This document shows positions 45,840 through 54,907 of a DNA stretch of 64,000 nt, piece by piece; positions within the stretch are counted from its first letter, which is position 1, and the number at the start of each line of letters is the position of its first letter. This DNA comes from Calothrix sp. C42_A2020_038 (GTDB lineage: Bacteria > Cyanobacteriota > Cyanobacteriia > Cyanobacteriales > Nostocaceae). The notes below the pieces were generated by a model. That model was not told where the DNA came from, did not search any database, and worked only from the letters and a program-made list of their open reading frames with translations. Location: assembly GCA_015272395.1 (NCBI GenBank), contig JACYLQ010000001.1, positions 248,001 to 312,000 on the forward strand, in the 5' to 3' direction. Both the position numbers and the translations under genes were made by a program.

Positions 45840-47711
45840 TTAACTTCCTAACATTTGTAGGTTGTGGAGTGTTGCATATAGTCCTCCTTGTTGTATTAAC
45901 TGTTCGTGACTTCCTTGTTCGATGAGTTCACCACGTTTAAGTACAAAAATTCTATCGACATTACGTATTGTTGATAAACGGTGAGCAATAATTATGGCAG
46001 TACGTTCTATTAATAATTCGTTTAGTGCTTGCTGAATTAACGCTTCGGTTCCAACGTCTAAATTTGCTGTTGCTTCATCTAATACTAATACCTGCGGGTC
46101 ACGTATTGCTGCACGCGCGAAAGCGAGAAGTTGTTTTTGTCCACTGGAAATATTGGTTCCGCGTTCGCGTAGTTGAGTGTGATAACCTTGGGGTAATTGT
46201 TCGATAAATTCTGCGATATTAGTTTTTGTCGCAGCTTGTTCCACTTCTTCCAACGTATAACCATCTCCTAAAGAAATATTTCCTTTGACATCTCCAGCAA
46301 AAATAAACCCATCTTGGAGAATAACTGCCATATATCGTCGCAGTTCGGCTTGTGGTAGCTCACGAATATCGATACCATCTATTAATATCCGTCCTTGTGT
46401 TGGTTCGTATAAACGACACAATAATCTGATTATCGAACTTTTTCCGGCGCCTGTTGGTCCGACCAAAGCAATTTTTTCACCCGGATGAATAATAAAATTA
46501 AGGTCTTTAATCACATAATCATCGTCTTTGTAAGCAAACCAGACATTTTCAAAACGTATTTCACCACGTTTGACTTGAGTTTGACCTTGTACGTCAAGGT
46601 TATCGATAATTTCATCAATGTAACCAAACTCAAACCCAGATAAATGCCTTGATACCTGGTCGCGTATCTCTATCGGTTCGTCTAAAATATCGCTAACCCG
46701 CTCGATGGCAGTAAAACCTGCTTGGATAACTGTAAATTTCTCGGCAAATTGTTGTAACGGGTCAAATAACCTCTGTGCATACAATATAAATGTAGAAAGA
46801 ATCGCAAACGTTAATTGTTTTCTCAACAGCAACCATCCTCCCACCCAAAGTACTCCTGCGATGGCAATTAATGAAATCCATTCGAGTGTTGCTGATACTG
46901 ATGAATCAAAAAATATAGTTCTATCTACTTCTTTAACATAACTCTGATTTGAATCTTGATACAGCTTGGCGTTAAATTTCTCACGCCTAAATAACTGAAC
47001 AACGTTGATACCTGTTATATTTTCTTGTAACTGTGAATTCAGAATCGAAAGTTCTTCTCTTGCTTTATAATTAGCTTTTCGGTACTGCTGTTGAAAATAG
47101 ATAATTAACGCTCCAATTGGTATCAGTGTCAAAATCAATATCAATCCTAGCTGCCACTGAATCGAAAACATAAATCCTGCAATCACTACCATTGAAAATA
47201 TATCAGCAAATATACCTACTGCCCCTGTTGAAAATACATCACCTAACACTTCTACATCACTAGTTAAGCGAGTAATTAATTTACCTACAGGTGTACGGTC
47301 AAAAAATCTCACTGCCAACGATGTGACATGATGAAATAACTCTTGGCGAATTTCTGCTGTAATATTTTGTCCTACTTTTTGAACTAGATACCCTTGTAAC
47401 CCTGTAAATAATAATCGAATGATTACCGTTATCAATAAGATTAATTCAATAATTTGTAAGCCTTCAAGTAATGTATCTCGCTTAAAAAAGGCATACGTAC
47501 TTGCTTCATTCCGTATTAATGATATTGCTTGCCCTATCAACAGTGGTTGTGCTGCATTACTTACTGCTATTGGTACGAGCAATAGCATTGATGCTGCTAG
47601 TAACCGTCCGTGACGACGTGCGTAAGGCGCCAAGCGTAAAAATAACCGCCAGTCGTTTTCACGACGACGGTACCCGGCTTTCAGTTTGGTTCGAGAATTG
47701 GTGATGCTCAT
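45840..47711 (-). CDS. ABC exporter, fused permease and ATPase (MsbA/MdlB-like)
   Basis: 623 residues. Six membrane helices (about 35-335) followed by an ATPase with Walker A GPTGAGKSS, signature ISSGQKQLL, Walker B VLVLDEATANLD and the switch His in IIAHRLST. It works as a homo- or heterodimeric exporter of lipids, peptides or drugs; substrate not evident. No second half-transporter is adjacent. A Lys/Arg-rich N-terminus (GYRRRENDWRLFLRL) faces the cytoplasm. Confidence 0.92.
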   Translation of the reverse strand: MSITNSRTKLKAGYRRRENDWRLFLRLAPYARRHGRLLAASMLLLVPIAVSNAAQPLLIGQAISLIRNEASTYAFFKRDTLLEGLQIIELILLITVIIRLLFTGLQGYLVQKVGQNITAEIRQELFHHVTSLAVRFFDRTPVGKLITRLTSDVEVLGDVFSTGAVGIFADIFSMVVIAGFMFSIQWQLGLILILTLIPIGALIIYFQQQYRKANYKAREELSILNSQLQENITGINVVQLFRREKFNAKLYQDSNQSYVKEVDRTIFFDSSVSATLEWISLIAIAGVLWVGGWLLLRKQLTFAILSTFILYAQRLFDPLQQFAEKFTVIQAGFTAIERVSDILDEPIEIRDQVSRHLSGFEFGYIDEIIDNLDVQGQTQVKRGEIRFENVWFAYKDDDYVIKDLNFIIHPGEKIALVGPTGAGKSSIIRLLCRLYEPTQGRILIDGIDIRELPQAELRRYMAVILQDGFIFAGDVKGNISLGDGYTLEEVEQAATKTNIAEFIEQLPQGYHTQLRERGTNISSGQKQLLAFARAAIRDPQVLVLDEATANLDVGTEALIQQALNELLIERTAIIIAHRLSTIRNVDRIFVLKRGELIEQGSHEQLIQQGGLYATLHNLQMLGS

Positions 47712-47853
47712 AGGAGCATTATATTAATTTTTACCGCAGAAATTAACGCCCGCCGCAAGCTACTTATTCAAAGAACGGTCAATCCTTACAAACTGGGGAA
47801 ATTACTTTCCCCATAACATTTTTATCAAAATGTTAACTTTTATTAAGTAAATT

Positions 47854-48012
47854 TTAGTCTTCGTGGTCGTCGAATGGGTCGGCAAGCTCTTTGGATGGAG
47901 GACCAAAAGAAGTGTAGATTGAGGCTCCAGTGATAATGATAACTACAGCGCTAACTGCTAATATCATTACGGTTGCTGGCTCAAGATTGCTAAGAGATGT
48001 TGCAAATTCCAT
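47854..48012 (-). CDS. psbN: Photosystem II assembly protein PsbN
   Basis: 52 residues, on the strand opposite to and upstream of psbH, the conserved cyanobacterial and plastid arrangement. The single membrane helix and C-terminal SIYTSFGPPSKEL, then DPFDDHED, are diagnostic. Most PsbN begin MEPATV and have 43 residues; here this reads LEPATV, with a CTT codon that cannot start, and translation begins nine codons earlier at ATG 48012. PsbN helps photosystem II assembly or repair. Confidence 0.93.
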   Translation of the reverse strand: MEFATSLSNLEPATVMILAVSAVVIIITGASIYTSFGPPSKELADPFDDHED

Positions 48013-48294
48013 AGATCAGCGATGAATTATGAGTGCTATTATTATAAAATATTACGAAAATATAAGTTAAAAGCGTAACTGCTTTTAACTCAACTCCATA
48101 ACTGCATACTGAAAAACAACCACATTTTGCCTGTTTGCGGTATGTCAAGGCTAAAGTAATCTTTTGCAAAAGGGCAATGTCATAATTGCACTCTGTTTTG
48201 TGGAAGAATAGGTTAAGCCCAAGTATCTTATGGCTTATAGCTGTAAGAGTTACAAAAAAATAAAAAGGCTTTGGTAAATAATCTTAGGTGAATT
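48013..48294. promoter_or_regulatory. psbN-psbH divergent promoter region
   Basis: 282 AT-rich nucleotides that must contain promoters for both photosystem genes. A weak AGGTGAATT stretch precedes psbH. No specific operator was recognised. Confidence 0.45.
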
Positions 48295-48498
48295 ATGGCA
48301 CAACGGACATGGTTGGGAGACATCCTCAGACCTTTAAATTCTGAATACGGAAAAGTTGCTCCTGGTTGGGGAACTACTCCCCTAATGGCTGTTTTTATGG
48401 GACTATTCTTTGTTTTTTTGCTGATTATCCTACAGCTATATAACAAGTCAATTGTAATTCAAGATGTCTTAGTCGATTGGCGTACTGTGGGTAGGTAA
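48295..48498 (+). CDS. psbH: Photosystem II phosphoprotein PsbH
   Basis: 67 residues. [20 protein letters not shown] and [17 protein letters not shown] are conserved; there is one membrane helix, and the C-terminal VLVDW is typical. PsbH stabilises quinone/bicarbonate binding at photosystem II. A strong terminator follows. Confidence 0.97.
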   Translation: MAQRTWLGDILRPLNSEYGKVAPGWGTTPLMAVFMGLFFVFLLIILQLYNKSIVIQDVLVDWRTVGR

Positions 48499-48519
48499 CT
48501 TTATTTCAAACCTCTCGTA

Positions 48520-48560
48520 GATTCCCGACTTCTTGAAAAGAAGTCGGGAATCTTGTTTTT
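48520..48560 (+). terminator. Terminator after psbH
   Basis: 15-bp stem GATTCCCGACTTCTT with its complement around a 3-base loop, followed by TTGTTTTTC. It separates psbH from tatA. Confidence 0.85.
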
Positions 48561-48638
48561 CAATTAGTAGCTACACTACATAGTATCTATGTGACTTAGC
48601 TTAAAATGCTTAAATAATATTACGTATCGGAGAGAAAT

Positions 48639-48899
48639 ATGAATATTTTTGGTATTGGTTTACCGGAAATGGCTGTAATCATGGTCGTTGCCTTACTTGT
48701 GTTTGGTCCAAAGAAGCTACCAGAGATTGGTAGGAGTTTAGGTAAAGCTATACGTAGTTTCCAAGATGCATCACGCGACTTCCAAGAGGAGTTTCAAAAG
48801 GAAGCATCACAGTTACAGGAATCTGTGAAGACAAGAGCAGAAATTGAGCCAAAGCAAATTGAAGCAGAAAAGCTTGAAGTACAGCAAGAAGAAGCTTAG
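48639..48899 (+). CDS. tatA: Twin-arginine translocase subunit TatA/E
   Basis: 86 residues: one N-terminal membrane helix (IFGIGLPEMAVIMVVALLVF), the FGPKKLPE hinge, then an amphipathic helix and a charged Glu/Lys/Gln-rich tail. TatA forms the pore through which folded proteins cross thylakoid or plasma membrane. A GGAGAG ribosome site lies 5 nt before the ATG. tatC is not nearby. Confidence 0.95.
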   Translation: MNIFGIGLPEMAVIMVVALLVFGPKKLPEIGRSLGKAIRSFQDASRDFQEEFQKEASQLQESVKTRAEIEPKQIEAEKLEVQQEEA

Positions 48900-49026
48900 A
48901 AAAACATGAATCAGAAAATTAGGTTGCTAACGCATCACCCTTAATTAATTTAATTAAGGTTATAAAAGTTTTGTGAACAGGTCAGTAGTGTGAACCCTTG
49001 TCATACAAGTATTTTCTTCATTCTTT

Positions 49027-49650
49027 ATGGAAAAAGTTACAGTAATTCCTCAACTAATTGTGGGTTTGGGAAATCCAGAACCCAAGTATGACCAAACACG
49101 CCACAACATTGGTTTTGCCGCAATTGATGCTTTGTGTCGTGCTTGGAAAATTTCTGTATCCGAAAATAAGAAATTTCACGGAGAATACGGAGAAGGTACA
49201 GTCAATGGTGATAAAATTCGTTTGCTGAAGCCACTTACATACATGAATCGTTCTGGACAATCGATTCAGGCTGTAACTAAATGGTATAAATTAGAACCAG
49301 AATCTGTACTTGTTATTTATGATGATATGGATTTACCACTGGGAAAAACGCGATTACGATTATCGGGTTCTGCTGGTGGGCATAATGGGATGAAGAGTAC
49401 TATCGCGCATTTAGGAACAGATAATTTTCCGAGATTACGTATAGGTATTGGTAGACCAAAAAATGAAGTTGTTGAGGATACTGGAACTATTTCCCACGTT
49501 TTAGGTCGGTTCAACGCGACTGAGAGTCAATTGATGGAAGAAGTGCTTGATTTTGTGGTTGAGAATGTTGAACTGTGTATAAAACAAGGTGTTGAAAAAG
49601 CAATGAACCGATGTAACAGCAAAACTGTTGCTGTACCTTCTGTTGGTTAA
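49027..49650 (+). CDS. pth: Peptidyl-tRNA hydrolase
   Basis: 207 residues. LIVGLGNPEPKYDQTRHNIG contains the catalytic His and Asn; further motifs are LKPLTYMNRSG, DDMDLPLG and GGHNGMKS. It frees tRNA from peptidyl-tRNA released during translation. It follows tatA by 127 nt and may be transcribed from its own promoter. Confidence 0.96.
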   Translation: MEKVTVIPQLIVGLGNPEPKYDQTRHNIGFAAIDALCRAWKISVSENKKFHGEYGEGTVNGDKIRLLKPLTYMNRSGQSIQAVTKWYKLEPESVLVIYDDMDLPLGKTRLRLSGSAGGHNGMKSTIAHLGTDNFPRLRIGIGRPKNEVVEDTGTISHVLGRFNATESQLMEEVLDFVVENVELCIKQGVEKAMNRCNSKTVAVPSVG

Positions 49651-49729
49651 CCGCTTTTGAAAATGGCACCGTACTTTATGTCACTGAATTAAATTCAGAA
49701 GACATACATTGGCGCCTGAGTTTTGCATC

Positions 49730-50788
49730 CTACTCCCAAACTCCACTATCTATTAAAGCCTGAAATTCTTTGCTGTATGTTGCTTTATTCCAATTTTTTG
49801 CTTCTTTGATTTGAATAGGAGTGATATATTTGACATCTCGCATGTCAGTTCCTTGTAGGTCTGCACCACTCAAATTGGCGCCACTTAGGTTAGCTCCACT
49901 TAAGTTCGCAAATTGGAGTTTTGTCCCTGCAAGGTTTGCACCTTGAAGGTCTGCTCCTTGTAAGTTGGTACTTTGAAAATTAGCACGCTGGAGATTTGCG
50001 TTTTGTAGGTTTGCTCCTTTCAAGTTAGCAAATTGAAGCTTAGTTTGATGCAGGTCAGCACTCTGTAAATCTGCTCCTCTTAAGTCAGCACTTAATAATA
50101 TAGCTTGTTGTAAGTTCGCCATTTGTAAGTTAGCTTCCGATAGCTTGGCGCTTTGTAGGTCTGCTTGCAAAAGATTTACTTGCTGTAGGTTCGCTTTTTC
50201 AAAAACTGCTTGCTGTAAATTCGCTTGCTGTAAATTCGCTTGCTGTAAATTCGCTTTGTAAAATACTGCTTCTTGAAGACTCGCTTGTTGCAAATTCGCT
50301 TGCTGCAAGTTTGCTTCCTTGAGTCGAGCTTTTTGTAAGTTGACCTGAGTTAAGTCCGCACGTTGTAATGTTGCTTCTTGCAGGTTCACTTGCTGTAAAT
50401 CCGCGCGTCGAAGCGATGCTTCCTGGAGTGTAGCATAACTGATATTAGAAAACGAAAGTTTTGCCCTATAAAGATCAGCCTTTTGCAAATCTGCTCTTTG
50501 TAAATCTGAACTCTGAAGCACAGCTTCTCGAAGCGTTGCTTCTTGAAGATTTGCTTGCTGAAAATTCGCAAATTGAAGTTTTGCTTGCTGGAGATTTGCC
50601 ATTTGCAGGTCAGCAAGCTGAAGGTCTGCTTGCTCTAGCGTAGCTCCTTGAAAGTTGGCATCTTTCAGCACTGCACTGCGAAAGTCTGCCATCCGAATCA
50701 CAGCGTTGCTAAAGTCAGCGTTCCGAAGGTTTTGACCGCGAAATAGTTGACCGAGAACATTTTGACCGGAGAAGTCCTGTGCAGCCAT
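49730..50788 (-). CDS. Pentapeptide-repeat protein
   Basis: 352 residues from the ATG at 50788 (a longer reading to 50860 has unrelated residues). From about residue 15 to 320 it is almost entirely A(D/N)LQx pentapeptides, which fold into a right-handed square beta-helix. The repeat core is unusually rich in Gln (NLQQA). The short C-terminal cap is VKYITPIQIKEAKNWNKATY. No signal peptide; likely cytosolic. Roles of such proteins vary, so none is assigned. Confidence 0.88.
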   Translation of the reverse strand: MAAQDFSGQNVLGQLFRGQNLRNADFSNAVIRMADFRSAVLKDANFQGATLEQADLQLADLQMANLQQAKLQFANFQQANLQEATLREAVLQSSDLQRADLQKADLYRAKLSFSNISYATLQEASLRRADLQQVNLQEATLQRADLTQVNLQKARLKEANLQQANLQQASLQEAVFYKANLQQANLQQANLQQAVFEKANLQQVNLLQADLQSAKLSEANLQMANLQQAILLSADLRGADLQSADLHQTKLQFANLKGANLQNANLQRANFQSTNLQGADLQGANLAGTKLQFANLSGANLSGANLSGADLQGTDMRDVKYITPIQIKEAKNWNKATYSKEFQALIDSGVWE

Positions 50789-51676
50789 AGCATAATTAAA
50801 AATTACATACCTTGAGATTCTGATACATACTCTATGTAAAGTCCCGTCAGTGTTATACATTTTTGATGCATTTTTCTGCTTATATACACCTCAGACCAAA
50901 AGTTAAAGAAAAAGCGAACTCCTTGTAAAGAAGCTCGCCTGCTTGCTGAGGGAAAACTTTAATTCTGCGTTGGATGTTACAACCGTAAAGTCAACTAATT
51001 TTTGTATAAATAACAGCTTAAAAACTCTTTAAATTCTGATTTTTTATATCAAACGCCCTAATACTTACATCTTGTTTTCAACTCTGCAAGCTTTTATACT
51101 TCTCCTTTATCAAAAAAATATATTCTTACAATCTTTCCAATAAGGTTATAGTGGCTCTTTGGCAAGTATCAATCTTAACACTCTAACCCCTTCCCTACCA
51201 GGATGCAGAAGAGCGATTCGGGGGTAATACCCCACACTTTAACGAGAAATCAAGTATTTCAGCAATAAGTGGCGCCTCAAATGATAGGTCAAAAACCCCA
51301 TCAAATCGTTTACGTGAGAGGTTACACCTACCATTCGCTTTTCTGTATTCTACCAGGGAAGAGGAATAATAAAATACAAGTTTGACAGCCTCTTCACCCT
51401 AACATGAAGAGAGGTTTTATGTATATTTTTAGATTTTTCAAAAATTTTCTAAGCGTATGTGTTATGTACAATTAATACTTCATGATTTTTTTATATATTT
51501 CCTGTAGACTTGGGGTGTTGTAGAGTAGGCATCCGTGCCTTTTTTATTTGTCAGCCATAGAAAGACTGACCCATAATAAATTATACATACCACCAAAATT
51601 ATTTACATGAACCACTCTTTGAACAAATTATAAAGTTTATGTAATTTAGAGGTGTATATACTGATATTATTGAATT
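50789..51676. other. Intergenic region with a terminator-like hairpin
   Basis: About 890 nt without a supported gene. The only clear structure is CCTCTTCA / TGAAGAGAGG followed by TTTTAT at 51389-51418. The rest is AT-rich and includes the promoter side of the pentapeptide gene. Confidence 0.45.
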
Positions 51677-51991
51677 ATGTTACACATTGTAATTACAATT
51701 AACATCCTGATTTCAATAGTGCTACTTTATGTAGCTTGGCGAGTTTGGCTATTAAAGCGCTCATTTGTGAGAATCGCAAATACTTTGAACAGAGCATCTC
51801 GTAGTACTCACACCGTACTCTCAGTGGCGCCCAACCTTATCAACAAAAGACAGCTTGCTATTCAGAATTTGCGTTTAAAAAATCAAGGCTTGGAATCACA
51901 GTATCAAAAGTTGAATCAGATTTTGAGTTTAGTGATTCTCGCTTCCAGATTTGGACGCAAAAATGTATTTAAAACTACAATTAAAAAGTAG
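51677..51991 (+). CDS. Small membrane protein with coiled coil
   Basis: 104 residues, not recognised. One membrane helix at 4-27 (IVITINILISIVLLYVAWRV), then a basic helical region (SFVRIANTLNRASRSTH) and a coiled-coil-like stretch (NLRLKNQGLESQYQKLNQIL). It precedes two further membrane/helical proteins on the same strand, suggesting an envelope or thylakoid-related cluster. Confidence 0.65.
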   Translation: MLHIVITINILISIVLLYVAWRVWLLKRSFVRIANTLNRASRSTHTVLSVAPNLINKRQLAIQNLRLKNQGLESQYQKLNQILSLVILASRFGRKNVFKTTIKK

Positions 51992-52110
51992 TAGCCTTGA
52001 TAAAAACCTAACTTTTTTAGGAAAGCAAGTGTCAACAGCCATAAATTAGAATAATTTTACTCTGCAACCTGTGTAAAGGCGCATAGAATAGGTTGTAAGG
52101 GGAGGAAAGC

Positions 52111-52464
52111 ATGATGTCTAACAACCGTTCTGGAAAATTTATTGGTGGATTAATGGTAGGAGCTACACTTGGAGCTTTAGCTGGTTTACTCGTGGCACCG
52201 CGTACAGGCAAACAAACACGTCAACTATTGAAAAAATCCGCGAATGCGCTGCCAGAATTAGCGGAAGATTTATCTACCAGCGTTCAAATTCAAGCTGATA
52301 GAATTTCTACTAATGCTCTACGCAACTGGGATGAAACTTTAGAAAGACTCAAAGAAGCACTAGCAGCAGGAATTGATGCAAGTTTTCGCGAAGCAAATGC
52401 TCTTCGCCAACGGCAACCACAAGACCTAGGTGCTGATACAATAAACAACTCCTTAGATAATTAG
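52111..52464 (+). CDS. YtxH-domain protein
   Basis: 117 residues. N-terminal glycine-rich helix GGLMVGATLGALAGLLVAPR followed by TGKQTRQLL is the YtxH pattern; the rest is amphipathic helix. GGGGAGGAAAGC stands right before the ATG (two ATGs in a row, 52111 and 52114). YtxH proteins are general-stress-related; the exact role is unknown. The next gene begins 14 nt later. Confidence 0.85.
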   Translation: MMSNNRSGKFIGGLMVGATLGALAGLLVAPRTGKQTRQLLKKSANALPELAEDLSTSVQIQADRISTNALRNWDETLERLKEALAAGIDASFREANALRQRQPQDLGADTINNSLDN

Positions 52465-52478
52465 GTTAATTTTTTGTT

Positions 52479-53057
52479 GTGACAGAACCTTTGTTTTGGC
52501 TGGGTGTATCTCTTCTTTTAGTCGCTGCTAGTTTAGCAGCAGTTCTAGTTGTCGCTATCCCAGCATTGCAGGAACTAGCCCGTGCAGCTCGCAGTGCTGA
52601 AAAGTTATTTGATACCCTATCACGAGAATTACCTCCTACTCTCGATGCTATTCGTACAACTGGTTTAGAAATTACAGACTTAACCGATGACGTTAGCGAA
52701 GGTGTTAAAAGTGCTGGTCAAGTTGTTAAACAAGTTGACCAAAGTATTGAAACCGCCCGTAAACAAGCGCAAAATGTTCAAGTAGGTACTCGCAGCTTAT
52801 TTGTAGGTATCAAAGCTGCTTGGAAAACCTTTACTCGTCAAAAACCTCCCCGTAAAACTTCAGAACGTCAACCACTGCGCGAGTGGGAGTATACAAGAGA
52901 CAACCGTCGCTCTAAACCAGAATACCAAAGTGATGAACTATACGAAGAATCTATCAGTTGGGTAAGCGGCTATGATCAAAATAAATTAGACAATTCTGAT
53001 GTCTATCCTAAATCTGTAAAACCTGCTAATACTGAAGACTGGTCTGATTCTGAATGA
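52479..53057 (+). CDS. DUF948-like membrane protein
   Basis: 192 residues from GTG 52479. One N-terminal membrane helix (WLGVSLLLVAASLAAVLVVA), then a long helix with heptads (LARAARSAEKLFDTLSREL, ITDLTDDVSEGVKSAGQVV) as in DUF948 proteins, and a basic, polar tail. Paired with the YtxH gene in likely one operon, the common arrangement in cyanobacteria. No reaction is known. Confidence 0.78.
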   Translation: MTEPLFWLGVSLLLVAASLAAVLVVAIPALQELARAARSAEKLFDTLSRELPPTLDAIRTTGLEITDLTDDVSEGVKSAGQVVKQVDQSIETARKQAQNVQVGTRSLFVGIKAAWKTFTRQKPPRKTSERQPLREWEYTRDNRRSKPEYQSDELYEESISWVSGYDQNKLDNSDVYPKSVKPANTEDWSDSE

Positions 53058-53105
53058 GCTAAACTAATTTAAACTTTGTATTAAATATTCTCACAGGCTG
53101 CTTCT

Positions 53106-53303
53106 ATGCTTATTCATAATTGTGATTTTAAAAACTCAGTACCTACTGTTGATCATTTACAACGTCAAATTCAAATTAGGAAAATACAGCTAAAAATAGC
53201 GCGCGACTCTAACATGCATTTTGTTGCTGAGACTTTACAGCACCAGTTAGAGGAGCTACAGGATAATTCCAATTTTCAAGCTTTGATGAGCTTAATTGAT
53301 TAG
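53106..53303 (+). CDS. Small hypothetical protein
   Basis: 65 residues, not recognised. Mostly helical (VDHLQRQIQIRKIQLKIA, FVAETLQHQLEELQDNS). It starts 48 nt after the DUF948-like gene on the same strand. Moderate confidence as a gene because of helical heptads and codon use like its neighbours. Confidence 0.5.
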   Translation: MLIHNCDFKNSVPTVDHLQRQIQIRKIQLKIARDSNMHFVAETLQHQLEELQDNSNFQALMSLID

Positions 53304-53306
53304 CAG

Positions 53307-53360
53307 GGTGCGTGACGCTAAGAAAATATTCGATTTTTTGATTAAACCAAGCGTCACGCG
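53307..53360. repeat. Inverted repeat with GTGCGTGACGCT motif
   Basis: GCGTGACGCT and AAGCGTCACGC face each other across about 30 nt between convergent genes. Short pieces with GGGTGCGTGAC also occur near 10543 and, inverted, near 3940, so this looks like a dispersed intergenic repeat that may also act as a terminator. Confidence 0.5.
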
Positions 53361-53385
53361 TGATTTTTTCACACACTCTCGGATT

Positions 53386-53814
53386 TTACGCCACTCCTTG
53401 AATGTTTTGTAAATTTTCCCCCATTCGCAAACACTCTAGTTTCTCTTTCAATTCATTACTCATCTTTGCAACGAAAAACAAATCATCTATTAGCTGCACA
53501 CCTAAAATCTTCATCACTTTTAAAAACTCAGATGTGCTGTCTGATACTGGTGATTTTTCTAACTCGCAAATCTTTGCTAATTCTTGGGAGTTGATTTTAA
53601 AAGCTATACTTGCCTTGATAGGTAAATCAGAAATTTGATCAACGTTGTCTACTTCTAACAAAATTGCCTCTTCTGGGTTGTGGGCAACTAATGCCTCATA
53701 TTCTAATATTTCAGCTTGCAACTTTTGCAGTAATGCTTGCTCTGACTTGTTTGGTGTCAGTATTTTTTCTACCTGCTCTTTCGCTATTGCTAACTCTTGC
53801 TCGTTCTTAATCAT
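53386..53814 (-). CDS. Hypothetical protein, possible antitoxin-like regulator
   Basis: 142 residues. N-terminal MIKNEQELAIAKEQVEKIL resembles the start of HigA-like antitoxins and related proteins, while the C-terminal part (SEFLKVMKILGVQLIDDLFF) could be a helix-turn-helix remnant. No toxin gene is adjacent. Function not assigned. Confidence 0.55.
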   Translation of the reverse strand: MIKNEQELAIAKEQVEKILTPNKSEQALLQKLQAEILEYEALVAHNPEEAILLEVDNVDQISDLPIKASIAFKINSQELAKICELEKSPVSDSTSEFLKVMKILGVQLIDDLFFVAKMSNELKEKLECLRMGENLQNIQGVA

Positions 53815-54907
53815 AACCTGCTACTCCAAAAATTTTAAATCTGTTAACATTTGAGTTAATCAACTGGAGTCCAGCCTAAATAAAAACCAACATCACTCAC
53901 TTCAGTCAACATTTTGGAATGATTATTTTTTCCAGCAGTGCGTTACTACACAATAACTTAACAAAGAATTAACAAAATCGCACAACTTACACTATTACAA
54001 TTACTTATCTTCCTTCATCATTTCTTTGATGAAGGCGCCTGAAATCATTAATCAACAATTAAAATCAGATACAGTAAATGTAGTATTTTTTATTACATGT
54101 TAAAACCGTAATATATAACTAAGCTATGACCCACAACAGTATTCCTACAAAATTTTGAATACTACCTATGTATTGCGATGTACCAAATACCCTCTGTATC
54201 CCTTAAGTCGATGACTTCAAGCCATTACAATCACTTAACGATATATTGGAGCGCTTTTACTTGCCACTAACTAATTTTACAAAAAATTTATAAATCTGTT
54301 CTGAGTTTACCCAAAAGTCAGCAAACCCTGACACAGCAAGCAATACAACAAATAGTACTAGGGTAAAGAATTATCTTAAAACTAGCAATTACAAAAAACA
54401 GTATTAACTGTTACAGAATTTCCTAAGTCTAAAAATACACAATATGTTAACAAAATTGAGTTTTCCAAAAAATCTTAATAAATTGTAACTAAATGATGTT
54501 TGTATGTAAATATTAACTACATGTAAGCATAGTATTGGTTCAATTTTTGAGAAATACAAAAAACAATTTAGCTGTTAGATTGTCAAAAAATGTACTATGC
54601 ATCCTAAATATTTATTAATTTTTTGAAGACTTTATTAATAAGTATTGACTGTTGCCAAAATAGCATCATAATAAAGTCTTAAGAAAAACTTAAACTGTTC
54701 TCCATTTAGTTTGTAATGTAGACAGGATGAGGTAAAGTTTTGATTTCCGATATGATTTCACAAAACGTGAATATCATCATTGGATTTCAATTTTGAAGCT
54801 TTTCAATGCAGGTACAATCTTAGCATTTGAAAACTTCCTGTATTTGACTTTCGAGCTTGATTTACATTTACACACTCTTGTAGTAGTTAATAGTTGTTGA
54901 AAAGAAA
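53815..54907. promoter_or_regulatory. Long AT-rich upstream region of the ammonium transporter gene
   Basis: 1093 nt without a supported gene. A hairpin CCTTCATCA / TGATGAAGG sits at 54012-54034. GTA-N9-TAC at 54506-54520 is one base off the NtcA consensus spacing, so it is only a weak candidate. The length suggests complex control of the ammonium transporter. Confidence 0.45.

Noticed and set aside
54506-54520. NtcA-like site upstream of the ammonium transporter
   Set aside because: The spacing is GTA-N9-TAC, one base longer than the known GTA-N8-TAC; kept only as a weak candidate, not annotated as a site.
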